From Mycobacterium sp. 3519A (GTDB taxonomy: Bacteria > Actinomycetota > Actinomycetes > Mycobacteriales > Mycobacteriaceae), in NCBI RefSeq assembly GCF_900240945.1, contig NZ_OESG01000014.1, forward strand, positions 1,656,015 through 1,720,014: a DNA stretch of 64,000 nucleotides. The letters are read 5' to 3'. Below are positions 48,140 to 56,805 of the stretch, one piece after another. Below the pieces are notes generated by a model that did not search any database, was not told the origin of the DNA, and worked only from the letters and a program-made list of their open reading frames with translations. The first letter of the stretch is position 1; each line of letters begins with the position of its first letter. The position numbers and the translations under genes were made by a program.

Positions 48140-50017
48140 TTACGCCGGGGGTTGTACGGCTGATCCCGAACATTCGGGCACAGACACCACCGGCTTGATG
48201 CTGTCCAGCAGCGGCTGAACCGGAACGCGGGCTGCGCCGGGAGAAGTCGGCTCCGTCAGTTGAAACTTCACTTCGACAGTCTGCTGCGGCGCAACGGCCA
48301 ACTGCACTTCGAAGGTCGGGTGACCGCGATCCTTGCCCTTGTAGTAGAGCGTCCTCGCACCATTCACCAATACGCCGCGCGCGACCGTATTTTTCGTTGC
48401 GACAACACTGACCGACAGTACGTCGGAACCCTTCGGCAATTGGCTGACGTCGATCCCTTCCGCGATCCCCGGCTGACCGATGACGTACTCCGGCAAGGAC
48501 TGCTCATCGCGTACCGTATTCGTCAGCCGGACCGTGACGGTCGAGTCTCTCGTCGCGGAATCGCACGCGCCTGCGGTGTAATCGATGAACCGAGTCAGGT
48601 AGTAGTCCATCTTGTTACCGCTCAAATTGTTGATCACCACCTGGGCATACGGCGCGGGATCATCCGGAATTACATGCGCCAGTGGGGTCTTTTCAAGCAG
48701 TTGCTGATTGGCAGGCAATGCACTCCAAATGGCGATACGCCCTTCGCTGGCCGCTCGGCCCAACGCATTGAGTAGCTCACGCGGGGACGACAGTGGCTCG
48801 GTCATCTTCCTGACGACCGCGGCAGCGACATCCTTGAGATATTGCTTGCGCGCGTCGTTATCAGCGGCAAAACGGATGTAGGCCGTCGATTCGGTGAGTT
48901 CGATCACGTTGTCCTTCGTGACCACCTCGCCGTCGGGCAATGTCACCGGCCCCACTGCGGTGAGAATATAACTCAGCGCAACAGGATCGATCGCGATGGC
49001 GCCATCGACCGTCGTTCCGGATTGCTGCTCCCACATCGACTTCCAGATCTGGGCTGCATACGGAAAATGTGGACTCCAATTGCTGTTTCGGAAATCGGTC
49101 GTAGGACGCATGAATCCGTATCTGGCTGCGAACTCCGGACCGAGATCAAGCGGGGCGAACGGCATGGTCAGCTCGTTATTACTGCCCAAGGTGTCCACGT
49201 TCGGTTTGCCGTTGTCGAAGCGGAGAATGCCGAATGCGCCGAGAAGGCCGCCGGTGCCACGGGCTTCCGCGTTGGTCTGGAATCCCATGAAGTAACTGCG
49301 CGGGCCGTCGGCTCCCATCATCGAGGGTGCGAGCTGCGCGGCGAGGGAAGCGTGATCGAGAAGGTTGGACAGCTCGGACGTTTGCGCCTGCAGTGCGCTA
49401 CGTGCGTCGCGCATCACCGACAGATAACCGGGCTCGGATATCGCGCCGGCCTGGTCGCCCAATCTGGTTGCCGCCTTGGAGATCTCGCTCAGTTGGGGCG
49501 CAGCGGTGCGCAAAAGTTGCACATCGAGACGACCGTCGGCGAGCACGCGGGTCGGGGTGATGGCCTCACCGACATTCACAGAGGGCCGCAAGACGTCCAC
49601 TGTCAGACCCAACACGACATCTGACACTTGTTGTCCCGTCTTGAACGGGCTGCCTACCCAAGGCACCACCGACGCGACGTTCCACGGCAGCGAATGAGTC
49701 GCATCCCTGGCGCTTTGGGCGTCGGACATCGCTGCGTCGACCAATTTGGCGGCCTCGTCAGTGCGGCCATTCGACAGCGCCTCCTTGGCTTTCTGTGCGT
49801 TGCCGCGCGCTTCTTCGAGACTCGACTTGGCATGCGTGGCTTCGATCCCCAACCATGCGCCAAACGCGACGACTACCAACAGCAACAGCCCCGCCAATGC
49901 GAGACCACGCTTACCACTGGGCCATAGCCGCCGCCGTGTTGTCGGCTCCGACTCGGCGCTGTCCTCCGGATCGTCTCCATCCGTTTCGGGCACGTAGCCT
50001 TCGTCTTCGTCTGCCAC
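48140..50017 (-). CDS. DUF4012 membrane-anchored exported protein
   Basis: A 625-residue protein: acidic N-terminus, one membrane helix (GLALAGLLLLVVVAFGAWLG, about residues 38-57), a helical stalk rich in Ala/Lys/Glu, then a large exported DUF4012 region (SYFMGFQTNAEARGTGGLLGAFGILRFDNGKP, SPHFPYAAQIWKSMWEQQSGTTVDGAIAIDPVALSYIL). The family is found in actinobacterial envelope loci, but its activity is unknown. GTG 50017 follows GAGAGGA; an open extension to TTG 50065 abuts a strong hairpin and was not chosen. C-terminus ends with a single Cys near PECSGS. Confidence 0.82.
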   Translation of the reverse strand: MADEDEGYVPETDGDDPEDSAESEPTTRRRLWPSGKRGLALAGLLLLVVVAFGAWLGIEATHAKSSLEEARGNAQKAKEALSNGRTDEAAKLVDAAMSDAQSARDATHSLPWNVASVVPWVGSPFKTGQQVSDVVLGLTVDVLRPSVNVGEAITPTRVLADGRLDVQLLRTAAPQLSEISKAATRLGDQAGAISEPGYLSVMRDARSALQAQTSELSNLLDHASLAAQLAPSMMGADGPRSYFMGFQTNAEARGTGGLLGAFGILRFDNGKPNVDTLGSNNELTMPFAPLDLGPEFAARYGFMRPTTDFRNSNWSPHFPYAAQIWKSMWEQQSGTTVDGAIAIDPVALSYILTAVGPVTLPDGEVVTKDNVIELTESTAYIRFAADNDARKQYLKDVAAAVVRKMTEPLSSPRELLNALGRAASEGRIAIWSALPANQQLLEKTPLAHVIPDDPAPYAQVVINNLSGNKMDYYLTRFIDYTAGACDSATRDSTVTVRLTNTVRDEQSLPEYVIGQPGIAEGIDVSQLPKGSDVLSVSVVATKNTVARGVLVNGARTLYYKGKDRGHPTFEVQLAVAPQQTVEVKFQLTEPTSPGAARVPVQPLLDSIKPVVSVPECSGSAVQPPA

Positions 50018-50067
50018 TCGGACAGCATCCTCTCGCGCTGGGTCCTTGCGTTGACAATTACGCAAAT

Positions 50068-50108
50068 GCAGAATCGACCGCCCGACGGGGTCGAGCGGTC
50101 GATTCTGC
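50068..50108 (-). terminator. Strong hairpin between two minus-strand genes
   Basis: GCAGAATCGACCGC at 50068-50081 and GCGGTCGATTCTGC at 50095-50108 are perfect 14-base arms. The loop can pair further (CGAC with GTCG). It lies 25 bases after the stop of the secreted protein gene and before the DUF4012 gene. On the minus strand it is followed by ATTTGCGTAATT, only moderately T-rich. It is the most stable hairpin noticed in the window and should end the upstream transcript. Confidence 0.75.
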
Positions 50109-50133
50109 GATTACTAGCTGTTGGACGGAGCGA

Positions 50134-50538
50134 CTAGCAGCCGACGCTCGCACTTCCCGTAATGCTGCCGTAGCCCCCGAACGAAATTCCGAGTCCCGCT
50201 ACGCAGAACGTCTTGCCGGCAATCCCCAAGGCTTTGAAGATCGGTGCAAGGATCAGCGGTCCGATGATCGGGAGATTAAGGGTGAAGCTCCCGAGTGGCG
50301 TCGCCCTGGTTCCGAGCGGTGTACTGCTGCCCGGAGCGGGTGTCGGCCCGAAGAAGAAGAAACTGAAATCGCTGATGGTCGCCGGTCCCAGCGGTATTTC
50401 GCTGAGAACCTGCGTGATCGGCGCGGTGGGCGCCGAGATTTGGGGGGCCGCCTGCGCCGCAACTGGCACTAGGCTGGCCGCCGCCGCGACAGCGACCGCC
50501 GCTGTCGTAACTTGAAGCCTTGTAGCAATCGTGTTCAT
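50134..50538 (-). CDS. Small secreted hydrophobic protein
   Basis: A 134-residue protein with a signal peptide ending AAQA-APQ (about residue 31) and a hydrophobic mature part (PITQVLSEIPLGPATISDFSFFFFGPTPAPG, NLPIIGPLILAPIFKALGIAG) with two cysteines near the C-terminus. It is typical of short, exported mycobacterial proteins without assigned function. ATG after a GGGGGAG site. It is isolated by a 371-base upstream region and a downstream terminator, so it is probably a single-gene unit. Confidence 0.7.
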   Translation of the reverse strand: MNTIATRLQVTTAAVAVAAAASLVPVAAQAAPQISAPTAPITQVLSEIPLGPATISDFSFFFFGPTPAPGSSTPLGTRATPLGSFTLNLPIIGPLILAPIFKALGIAGKTFCVAGLGISFGGYGSITGSASVGC

Positions 50539-50909
50539 GGCTCCCCCTGCCTTTCCTCCGTGGAAGTCTCTGCTAGCTTCGCAGACCTCACAATAGCGTG
50601 TCAACCTCCAGATTCATAGTATTTCGGCGTTTGCCAGCAACTGTGTCGGTCGTTCGGACGATGAAATTCGACGTCTCCGTCAGCGAACTTCTGGTGAATC
50701 TGCAGTCAGCGTTCGCCTGCGCTTAACCGGGGGTGAGCCGCGCTATGGAGCCGAGGCACCGTGACTGGGGCCGCTCAACGAGAAAGTGCGATGTCAATGA
50801 CGTGCGCTCAGCCGCGCGAGCGCTGGCCGGGCTTCGGCAACTTGTCAGGAGGAGTTTGCCGCAATTTTCCGACGCAACTAAACCGGCTTCGGCATCAAAG
50901 GCGGTCGTT
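50539..50909. other. Intergenic region, no gene supported
   Basis: The 371 bases between the secreted protein start and the end of hsd4B hold no frame with convincing codon use. The part next to the secreted gene is comparatively AT-rich (about 50585-50720) and contains TTGACA on the minus strand at about 50598-50603, which may belong to that gene's promoter. Nothing else is recognised. Confidence 0.5.
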
Positions 50910-51770
50910 TTATGCGGGAATCAGCTCCACGCCGGCCAGCGCCACCGCGTTATCGCGTGCCGGCGCGGTGACGACGGCCGTGAAGCCGTCGCCTGACTTC
51001 CAGACGCTTGCCTTCAGCGTCTCGCCGGGAAAGACGACACCCGCGAACCGGGCGCCATAACTGGCCACGCGCGACGTGTCCCCGTCCAGCAGCGCATCGA
51101 CCATGGCCTTGCACGTCATGCCGTACGTGCACAGACCGTGCAGGATCGGACGCGGGAACCCTGCTGCCGCGGCGAAGTCAGGGTCTGAATGCAGCGGATT
51201 GCGGTCGCCGCACATCCGGTACAACAACGCCTGCTGCGGCGACACGGCGATGGACAGCTCGAAGTCGGCTGCGCGGTTCGGGGGTTCGGATGGCGTCGAC
51301 GGACCGCGTTCACCACCGAAACCGCCCTCGCCGCGCGCGAAGATCGACCGCTTCTGCGTCCACAGCGGTGTGCCGTCCGGAGCCTTGACCGTCGTCTCGG
51401 ACCAGATCACCGCGGCCTTGCCCTTGTCCCAGATGTCGGTGAAGCGGGTCACCGCGATACCGGTGCCGGAGGGCGGGATCGGGCCCGGTGCGGACACCGC
51501 CTCGCTGGCATGCAGCACCTTGGAGAGCTCGATGTCGATGCCGGGAAACTGGACCGTCGGTGGCTTGGTCATATGGAAGCTCTGCGCGACGTTGCCGAAT
51601 GTCGGCAACACCTGCGGTGTCTCGTCGGTCAGATAGCGCAACTCCCGCTTGTCCATCGGATCGGCGCCCGCGCCGAGTCCCAGGTGGTACAGCTGGACAT
51701 CGCTGCTGGTCCAGGAGAATTCGGCCGGTTCGAGCTCGGCTCCCAGCGCCTCATCCAAGTTGATCGGCAT
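50910..51770 (-). CDS. hsd4B: MaoC-type enoyl-CoA hydratase, Hsd4B/ChsH3-like
   Basis: A 286-residue double hot-dog hydratase-2 protein. The C-terminal half carries the catalytic motif in YRMCGDRNPLHSDPDFAAAAGFPRPILHGLCTYG (Asp and His of the hydratase 2 signature); the N-terminal half is the degenerate partner, as in the hydratase part of HSD17B4. It probably hydrates a side-chain enoyl-CoA. ATG overlaps the kstD stop (ATGA), so both are controlled by the kstD KstR box. Homologue of Rv3538. Confidence 0.9.
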   Translation of the reverse strand: MPINLDEALGAELEPAEFSWTSSDVQLYHLGLGAGADPMDKRELRYLTDETPQVLPTFGNVAQSFHMTKPPTVQFPGIDIELSKVLHASEAVSAPGPIPPSGTGIAVTRFTDIWDKGKAAVIWSETTVKAPDGTPLWTQKRSIFARGEGGFGGERGPSTPSEPPNRAADFELSIAVSPQQALLYRMCGDRNPLHSDPDFAAAAGFPRPILHGLCTYGMTCKAMVDALLDGDTSRVASYGARFAGVVFPGETLKASVWKSGDGFTAVVTAPARDNAVALAGVELIPA

Positions 51771-53452
51771 CAGTTGGCCCCCGCAATGTGTAGTGCCGCA
51801 AGGTATCCGAAGGTCATCGCAGGACCGATCGTCCCGCCCGGCCCCGGGTACGTGTGCCCCATCACCGGCGCACTGACATTACCTGCGGCGTACAGCCCCT
51901 CGATGACCGAACCGTCGTCGCGCAGTGCGCGGCCGTGCACGTCGGTGCGGATGCCGCCCTTGGTGCCGAGATCGCCGGGCACCATCTTGGCCGCGTAGTA
52001 CGGCGGATGGCTGATCTCGCCGAGATTGGGGTTCGGCTTGTTGGTCGGGTCGCCGTAGTAGCGGTCGTAGGCGCTTTCGCCGCGGTGGAAGTCCTCGTCG
52101 ATCCCCGACTGGGCGAAGCCGTTGAACCGGTCGACGGTCGCCTTCAACGCGTCGAAAGGAAGGTCCGCCTTCTTCGCCAACTCGTCGAGGGTGTCGGCCT
52201 TGACGATCACACCGGACTCCAGCCACTTGCTCGGAATACGTTGTCCCGGTTGCAGTCCCGCGAAGATGTACCGGTCGCGGTACTGCTGGTCGAACACCAG
52301 CCACGAGGGAATGTTCTCACCGGGACCCGGCCCCTGCCCGTACTCGCCGCCGTACATTCGGTGACCGGCCTCGACGTAGGGCAACGATTCGTTCATGAAC
52401 CGCTTGCCTGCCATGTTGACCATGATCGCCCCCGGCGAATTACGCTCCGACAACGCGATCCACGGTGCGCCGACCAGCGGCACCGTCGGAATCCACCAGG
52501 CGTCTTCCATGATGTCGAGCGCCGCGCCGAGTTTCTCGGCCGCGACGATGCCGTCGCCGGTGTTGGCCATGGCGCCGACGGTCCAATCCGCTGTGATCGG
52601 CGCGCGCTGGTACTTCACCCGCATCTGTTCGTTGCGCTCGAAGCCGCCGGCGCCGAGAACGACACCCCTACGCGCGCGAATGAGTTCTGGTTCAGCCGAT
52701 TCCGGCGCCGTCGAGTCACGGACGTAGATCCCGCGGACCACACCGTCCTCGACATAGAGGTCGGTGAGCGCGGTGTTCAGTCGCACCGGAACGCCCGCCT
52801 GCTGCAGGCCGATCCGAAGCGGGGCGATCAGCGCGCGCCCCATACCGACGAGGTTCTTGCCGGTGGCCTTGGCCCACATGGTCCTGGCGCCCACCTTCAA
52901 GCTGCGTAGCACCCCGCGTGGATGACGCTTGAGCTGGTTGAGTCGCACGTAATCCTGTTGCATCACAACCACATTGAGCGGAACCTTGCCGTACGGCGGT
53001 TCCAGGCCTGACTCGTCGGCACCGAGTTTGCGGGCGTCGAACGGCTTCGGTTCGATGGATCGGCCGCCGGGACGTCCACCCGGCGTCTCTGGGTAGTAGT
53101 CCGAGTAGTCGGGCACCCAGCACATCTTCAGCGGTGAGTGCTTCAGCACGAAGGACAGCATCTCCGGGCCGCGTTCGAGATAGGTGTCGATGCGCTCTGG
53201 TTCGACGACGTCGCCGACGATCGTGTGCAGGTATTTGCGGGCCGCCTCGGGGGTGTCTGTCACACCGTCGCGCTTGAGGATTTCGTTGTTCGGGATCCAC
53301 ACGCCGCCGCCCGAGCGCGCCGTAGAACCGCCATAGTGCGGCGCCTTCTCGACGACTACTGTTGATAGTCCCTGGTGGGCCGCGGTGAGGGCGGCAACCA
53401 TGCCGGCGGCGCCGCTTCCCACCACGACGACGTCATACTCCTGACCCGTCAT
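51770..53452 (-). CDS. kstD: 3-ketosteroid delta-1-dehydrogenase
   Basis: KstD inserts the C1-C2 double bond into ring A of 3-ketosteroids, making 9-hydroxylated products aromatise with ring-B opening. The 560-residue FAD protein starts with the dinucleotide fold YDVVVVGSGAAGMVAALTA and E35-type end VVEKAPHYGGSTARSGGGVWIPNN, and ends with the active-site HTYPGPGGTIGPAMTFG, where Y535 should be the catalytic Tyr next to the conserved Gly. ATG 53452 lies one base from a KstR box, so the leader is at most a few bases. Homologue of Rv3537. Confidence 0.95.
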   Translation of the reverse strand: MTGQEYDVVVVGSGAAGMVAALTAAHQGLSTVVVEKAPHYGGSTARSGGGVWIPNNEILKRDGVTDTPEAARKYLHTIVGDVVEPERIDTYLERGPEMLSFVLKHSPLKMCWVPDYSDYYPETPGGRPGGRSIEPKPFDARKLGADESGLEPPYGKVPLNVVVMQQDYVRLNQLKRHPRGVLRSLKVGARTMWAKATGKNLVGMGRALIAPLRIGLQQAGVPVRLNTALTDLYVEDGVVRGIYVRDSTAPESAEPELIRARRGVVLGAGGFERNEQMRVKYQRAPITADWTVGAMANTGDGIVAAEKLGAALDIMEDAWWIPTVPLVGAPWIALSERNSPGAIMVNMAGKRFMNESLPYVEAGHRMYGGEYGQGPGPGENIPSWLVFDQQYRDRYIFAGLQPGQRIPSKWLESGVIVKADTLDELAKKADLPFDALKATVDRFNGFAQSGIDEDFHRGESAYDRYYGDPTNKPNPNLGEISHPPYYAAKMVPGDLGTKGGIRTDVHGRALRDDGSVIEGLYAAGNVSAPVMGHTYPGPGGTIGPAMTFGYLAALHIAGAN

Positions 53453-53453
53453 G

Positions 53454-53467
53454 TAGAACACGTTATA
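53454..53467. promoter_or_regulatory. KstR operator abutting the kstD start codon
   Basis: TAGAACACGTTATA fits TnnAACnnGTTnnA. On the minus strand it reads TATAACGTGTTCTA and ends one base before the kstD ATG, with TATAAC itself usable as the -10 element. Bound KstR would cover the promoter and the start. It also serves the divergent hsaE operon, whose ATG is 70 bases away. Confidence 0.88.
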
Positions 53468-53536
53468 GAATTGCCCGGCCGACCCACAACTGCGCCGGTC
53501 GAAGAAACGAGTGGACCAAGAGAGGGCATAGCCTAG

Positions 53537-54322
53537 ATGCTCAGCGCTCAGGTACGTGAACAGCTCGCCGCCGACCTCGCCCAAGCCGAGCGCAGCCGCG
53601 TCCCGATCACCCCGTTGACCGACGGAAACCCCGATATCGACGTCGTCGACGCCTACGAGATCCAGCTGATCAACATTCGCCAGCGGGTCGCCGAAGGTGC
53701 CCGCGTAGTGGGACACAAGGTTGGCCTTTCGTCCGAGGCCATGCAGAAGATGATGAACGTGGACGAACCGGACTACGGTCACCTGCTCGACGAGATGCAG
53801 GTCTTCGAGGACAAGCCAGTGAAGTCGTCGAAGTACCTCTACCCGCGTGTCGAGGTGGAGGTCGGGTTCATCCTCGCCGACGACCTGCCAGGTGCCGGGT
53901 GCACCGAGGACGACGTCCTCGCCGCCACCGCCGCGTTCGCGCCGTCGATCGAGTTGATCGACACCCGCATCACCGACTGGAAGATCAAGTTGTGCGACAC
54001 CATCGCCGACAACGCCTCCTCCGCAGGCTGGGTCCTTGGTGAAGCGCGGGTCTCGCCGAAGGACATCGACATCCGCAACATCGACGCGGTGCTGACCAAC
54101 AACGGTGAGGTCGTCGCCAAGGGTCGCAGCGATGCGGTGCTCGGCAACCCGGTGACCGCGGTGGCCTGGTTGGCCCGCAAGGTGGAGGGTTTCGGCGTGC
54201 GGTTGAAGGCCGGTGACATCGTGTTACCCGGCTCGTGCACACGTGCGATAGATGCACCGCCCGGCAGCAATTTCGTTGCGGACTTCGCCGGGTTAGGTTC
54301 TGTACGACTGAGTTTCGAGTAG
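53537..54322 (+). CDS. hsaE: 2-hydroxyhexa-2,4-dienoate hydratase
   Basis: HsaE hydrates 2-hydroxyhexa-2,4-dienoate, the ring-A fragment released by HsaD, to 4-hydroxy-2-oxohexanoate. The 261-residue protein belongs to the 2-hydroxypentadienoate hydratase/FAH superfamily: VVGHKVGLSSEAMQKMM, VEVEVGFILADDLPG with metal-binding Glu residues, and KAGDIVLPGSCTRAIDAPPG. ATG with AAGAGAGG upstream. First gene of hsaE-hsaG-hsaF, divergent from kstD. Homologue of Rv3536c. Confidence 0.94.
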   Translation: MLSAQVREQLAADLAQAERSRVPITPLTDGNPDIDVVDAYEIQLINIRQRVAEGARVVGHKVGLSSEAMQKMMNVDEPDYGHLLDEMQVFEDKPVKSSKYLYPRVEVEVGFILADDLPGAGCTEDDVLAATAAFAPSIELIDTRITDWKIKLCDTIADNASSAGWVLGEARVSPKDIDIRNIDAVLTNNGEVVAKGRSDAVLGNPVTAVAWLARKVEGFGVRLKAGDIVLPGSCTRAIDAPPGSNFVADFAGLGSVRLSFE

Positions 54323-54334
54323 CAGGGAGAACTA

Positions 54335-55252
54335 ATGCCTCACAAGGCCTCCGTGGCGATTGTCGGATCGGGCAACATCAGCACCGACCTGCTCTACAAG
54401 CTGCTGCGCTCGGAGTGGCTGGAGCCGCGCTGGATGATCGGCATCGATCCGGAGTCCGAGGGTCTGGCCCGGGCCCGAAAGCTCGGCTTGGAGACCTCGC
54501 ATGAGGGAGTGGACTGGCTGCTCGCCCAGAGCGACAAGCCGGATCTGGTGTTCGAAGCGACCAGTGCATACGTTCATCGCGACGCGGCGCCGCGTTACGC
54601 CGAAGCAGGCATCCGAGCCATCGACCTGACACCTGCCGCGGTGGGACCCGGCGTGATTCCGCCCGCGAATCTTCGTGAGCACCTCGACGCCCCGAACGTC
54701 AACATGGTCACCTGCGGCGGCCAGGCGACGATCCCGATCGTGTACGCGGTCAGCCGCGTCGTCGACGTGCCATACGGCGAAATCGTGGCGTCGGTGTCGT
54801 CGGCGTCGGCCGGGCCGGGTACGCGGGCCAACATCGACGAGTTCACCAAGACCACCAGCGCGGGCGTTGAGAACATCGGTGGTGCCAAGCGGGGCAAGGC
54901 GATCATCATCCTGAATCCGGCTGAACCGCCAATGATCATGCGCGACACCATCTTCTGCGCCATCCCCGAGGACGCCGACCACGACGCGATCACCCAGTCG
55001 ATCAAGGACGTCGTCGCCGAGGTGCAGGCGTACGTACCGGGCTACCGGTTGCTCAACGAGCCACAGTTCGACGAGCCGTCGGTGGTCAACGGCGGCAACC
55101 ATCTGGTCACCACCTTCATCGAGGTCGAGGGCGCGGGCGACTACCTGCCGCCGTACGCGGGAAATCTCGACATCATGACGGCGGCGGCGACCAAGGTCGG
55201 CGAGGAAATCGCCAAGGAGAGTCTCGCCGCAACGGCAGGAGGCCAGGCATGA
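54335..55252 (+). CDS. hsaG: Acylating propanal/acetaldehyde dehydrogenase
   Basis: HsaG oxidises the propanal released by the aldolase HsaF to propionyl-CoA with NAD+ and CoA; the aldehyde is channelled within the HsaF-HsaG complex. The 305-residue DmpF-type enzyme has [16 protein letters not shown] for NAD and the catalytic C127 in [11 protein letters not shown]. Starts 12 bases after hsaE with an AGGGAGA site and overlaps hsaF (ATGA), fitting a stoichiometric complex. Homologue of Rv3535c. Confidence 0.95.
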   Translation: MPHKASVAIVGSGNISTDLLYKLLRSEWLEPRWMIGIDPESEGLARARKLGLETSHEGVDWLLAQSDKPDLVFEATSAYVHRDAAPRYAEAGIRAIDLTPAAVGPGVIPPANLREHLDAPNVNMVTCGGQATIPIVYAVSRVVDVPYGEIVASVSSASAGPGTRANIDEFTKTTSAGVENIGGAKRGKAIIILNPAEPPMIMRDTIFCAIPEDADHDAITQSIKDVVAEVQAYVPGYRLLNEPQFDEPSVVNGGNHLVTTFIEVEGAGDYLPPYAGNLDIMTAAATKVGEEIAKESLAATAGGQA

Positions 55253-56301
55253 GTACCGACATCTTCTTCAACCCGGTGTGGGATATCCGCATCACCGATA
55301 CGTCGCTGCGCGACGGCTCGCACCACAAGCGCCACCAGTTCACCAAAGACGAAGTGCGCGCAATCGTTTCGGCGCTCGACGAGGCCGGCGTGCCGGTCAT
55401 CGAGGTGACCCACGGCGACGGCCTCGGCGGGTCGAGCTTCAACTACGGGTTCTCGAAAACGCCTGAGCAGGAACTGATCAAGCTCGCGGCCGAGACCGCG
55501 AAAGAGGCCAAGATAGCGTTTCTGATGCTGCCCGGCGTCGGCACCAAGGAGGACATCAAAGAGGCGCAGAACAACGGCGGCACCATCTGCCGGATCGCCA
55601 CCCATTGCACCGAGGCCGACGTGTCGATCCAGCACTTCGGGCTTGCCCGCGAACTCGGTCTCGAGACGGTCGGCTTCCTGATGATGGCGCACACCATCAC
55701 GCCGGAAAAGCTTGCGGCACAGGCGCGCATCATGGCCGACGCAGGATGTCAGTGCGTGTACGTCGTGGACTCGGCTGGCGCGTTGGTGCTCGAGGGTGTG
55801 CGTGACCGGGTGGCCGCGCTGGTCGCCGAACTCGGCGACGGCGCCCAGGTGGGCTTCCATGGCCACGAGAACCTCGGCCTCGGCGTCGCCAACAGCGTTG
55901 AGGCGGTCCGCGCGGGCGCCAAGCAGATCGACGGGTCATGCCGCCGGTTCGGCGCAGGCGCGGGCAACGCCCCGGTCGAGGCGCTGATCGGCGTCTTCGA
56001 CAAGATCGGCGTGAAGACGGGCATCGACTTCTTCGACATCGCCGACGCCGCCGAGGAGGTCGTGGCGCCCGCGATGCCGCAGGAATGCCTGCTCGACCGC
56101 AACGCGCTGATCATGGGCTACTCGGGGGTGTACTCGAGCTTCCTCAAGCACGCCATCCGCCAGTCCGAGCGCTACGGCGTACCTGCCCATCAGTTGTTGC
56201 ACCGGGCGGGTCAGCGCAAGTTGATCGGCGGCCAGGAAGATCAGCTCATCGACATCGCGCTCGAGATCAAGCGCGAACAGGACAAGGCTGCCGCCAAGTA
56301 G
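55249..56301 (+). CDS. hsaF: 4-hydroxy-2-oxohexanoate aldolase
   Basis: HsaF cleaves 4-hydroxy-2-oxohexanoate into pyruvate and propanal. The 350-residue DmpG-type aldolase has the HMG-CoA-lyase-like barrel: [18 protein letters not shown] with R21 and metal ligand D22, [16 protein letters not shown] with the two metal His, and the C-terminal [37 protein letters not shown] domain that contacts HsaG. Last gene of the operon, followed by a hairpin. Homologue of Rv3534c. Confidence 0.95.
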   Translation: MSTDIFFNPVWDIRITDTSLRDGSHHKRHQFTKDEVRAIVSALDEAGVPVIEVTHGDGLGGSSFNYGFSKTPEQELIKLAAETAKEAKIAFLMLPGVGTKEDIKEAQNNGGTICRIATHCTEADVSIQHFGLARELGLETVGFLMMAHTITPEKLAAQARIMADAGCQCVYVVDSAGALVLEGVRDRVAALVAELGDGAQVGFHGHENLGLGVANSVEAVRAGAKQIDGSCRRFGAGAGNAPVEALIGVFDKIGVKTGIDFFDIADAAEEVVAPAMPQECLLDRNALIMGYSGVYSSFLKHAIRQSERYGVPAHQLLHRAGQRKLIGGQEDQLIDIALEIKREQDKAAAK

Positions 56302-56347
56302 CTGCGGCGACCTGCGGGTGTTTAGCCACCCCGGCATCCCGGTTAGG

Positions 56348-56380
56348 CCTTTGGTGCGGCTCTGCGCCGCAGACCGAAGG
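56348..56380 (+). terminator. Hairpin after hsaF, overlapping the next gene's ribosome site
   Basis: CCTTTGGTGCGGC and GCCGCAGACCGAAGG can pair along nearly their whole length with one bulge (loop TCTGC). It lies 47 bases after the hsaF stop. The right arm runs into the GAAGGAG sequence in front of the ATG at 56390, so besides termination it could limit translation of that gene. Confidence 0.55.
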
Positions 56381-56389
56381 AGTGATTCG

Positions 56390-56779
56390 ATGCATATGTC
56401 CGCCACGACCGTGCGACGCGGCCTTTACGGAATGTTCGCCGGTGGCCTGTTGGCTTTCGGATCGGCGGCCATCGTCCTACCCGTCGCGAACGCTGTCCCT
56501 GACGCGTGTAGCCAGAGTGGCATCGCGACCACCGCGAGCTCGGTGTCGGCCAGTACGGCGGCCTATCTGGCTGCCCATCCGCAGACCAACCAGGAGCTGA
56601 CGGAGATCGCCAAGCAGCCGACCGATCAGGTCGAAACCGCCTATCAGGCGTACTTCGAGGCCAACCCTCAGGTCGCCAACGAGTTGCAGGCGATCAACCA
56701 GCCGGCCAGCGACCTGTTGGGCCAGTGCGGTGTCACGGTGACACCGACACCGATCTCTGAGATTCTGCAGACGCTCTAG
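56390..56779 (+). CDS. Hemophore-related secreted protein
   Basis: A 129-residue protein with a signal peptide (residues about 1-34, ending ANA-VPD), then a small helical domain with one Cys near the start of the mature part and one near its end (DACSQSG, LGQCGVT). The pattern SASTAAYLAAHPQTNQELTEIAKQP ... YFEANPQVANELQAINQPASDL is that of the mycobacterial hemophore-like family related to Rv0203. It may bind heme outside the cell. ATG 56390 has GAAGGAG at 7 bases; a second ATG lies two codons on. Confidence 0.8.
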   Translation: MHMSATTVRRGLYGMFAGGLLAFGSAAIVLPVANAVPDACSQSGIATTASSVSASTAAYLAAHPQTNQELTEIAKQPTDQVETAYQAYFEANPQVANELQAINQPASDLLGQCGVTVTPTPISEILQTL

Positions 56780-56805
56780 TCAGGTAGCGCAGGCAAGATG
56801 GGGCG

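Noticed and set aside
50018..50065. Upstream TTG start for the DUF4012 gene
   Set aside because: It would begin 2 bases after the hairpin arm with no ribosome site; GTG 50017 has GAGAGGA upstream.
50733..50996. 87-codon plus-strand frame upstream of hsd4B 3' end
   Set aside because: No ribosome site, no homology recognised, and it runs antisense into hsd4B.
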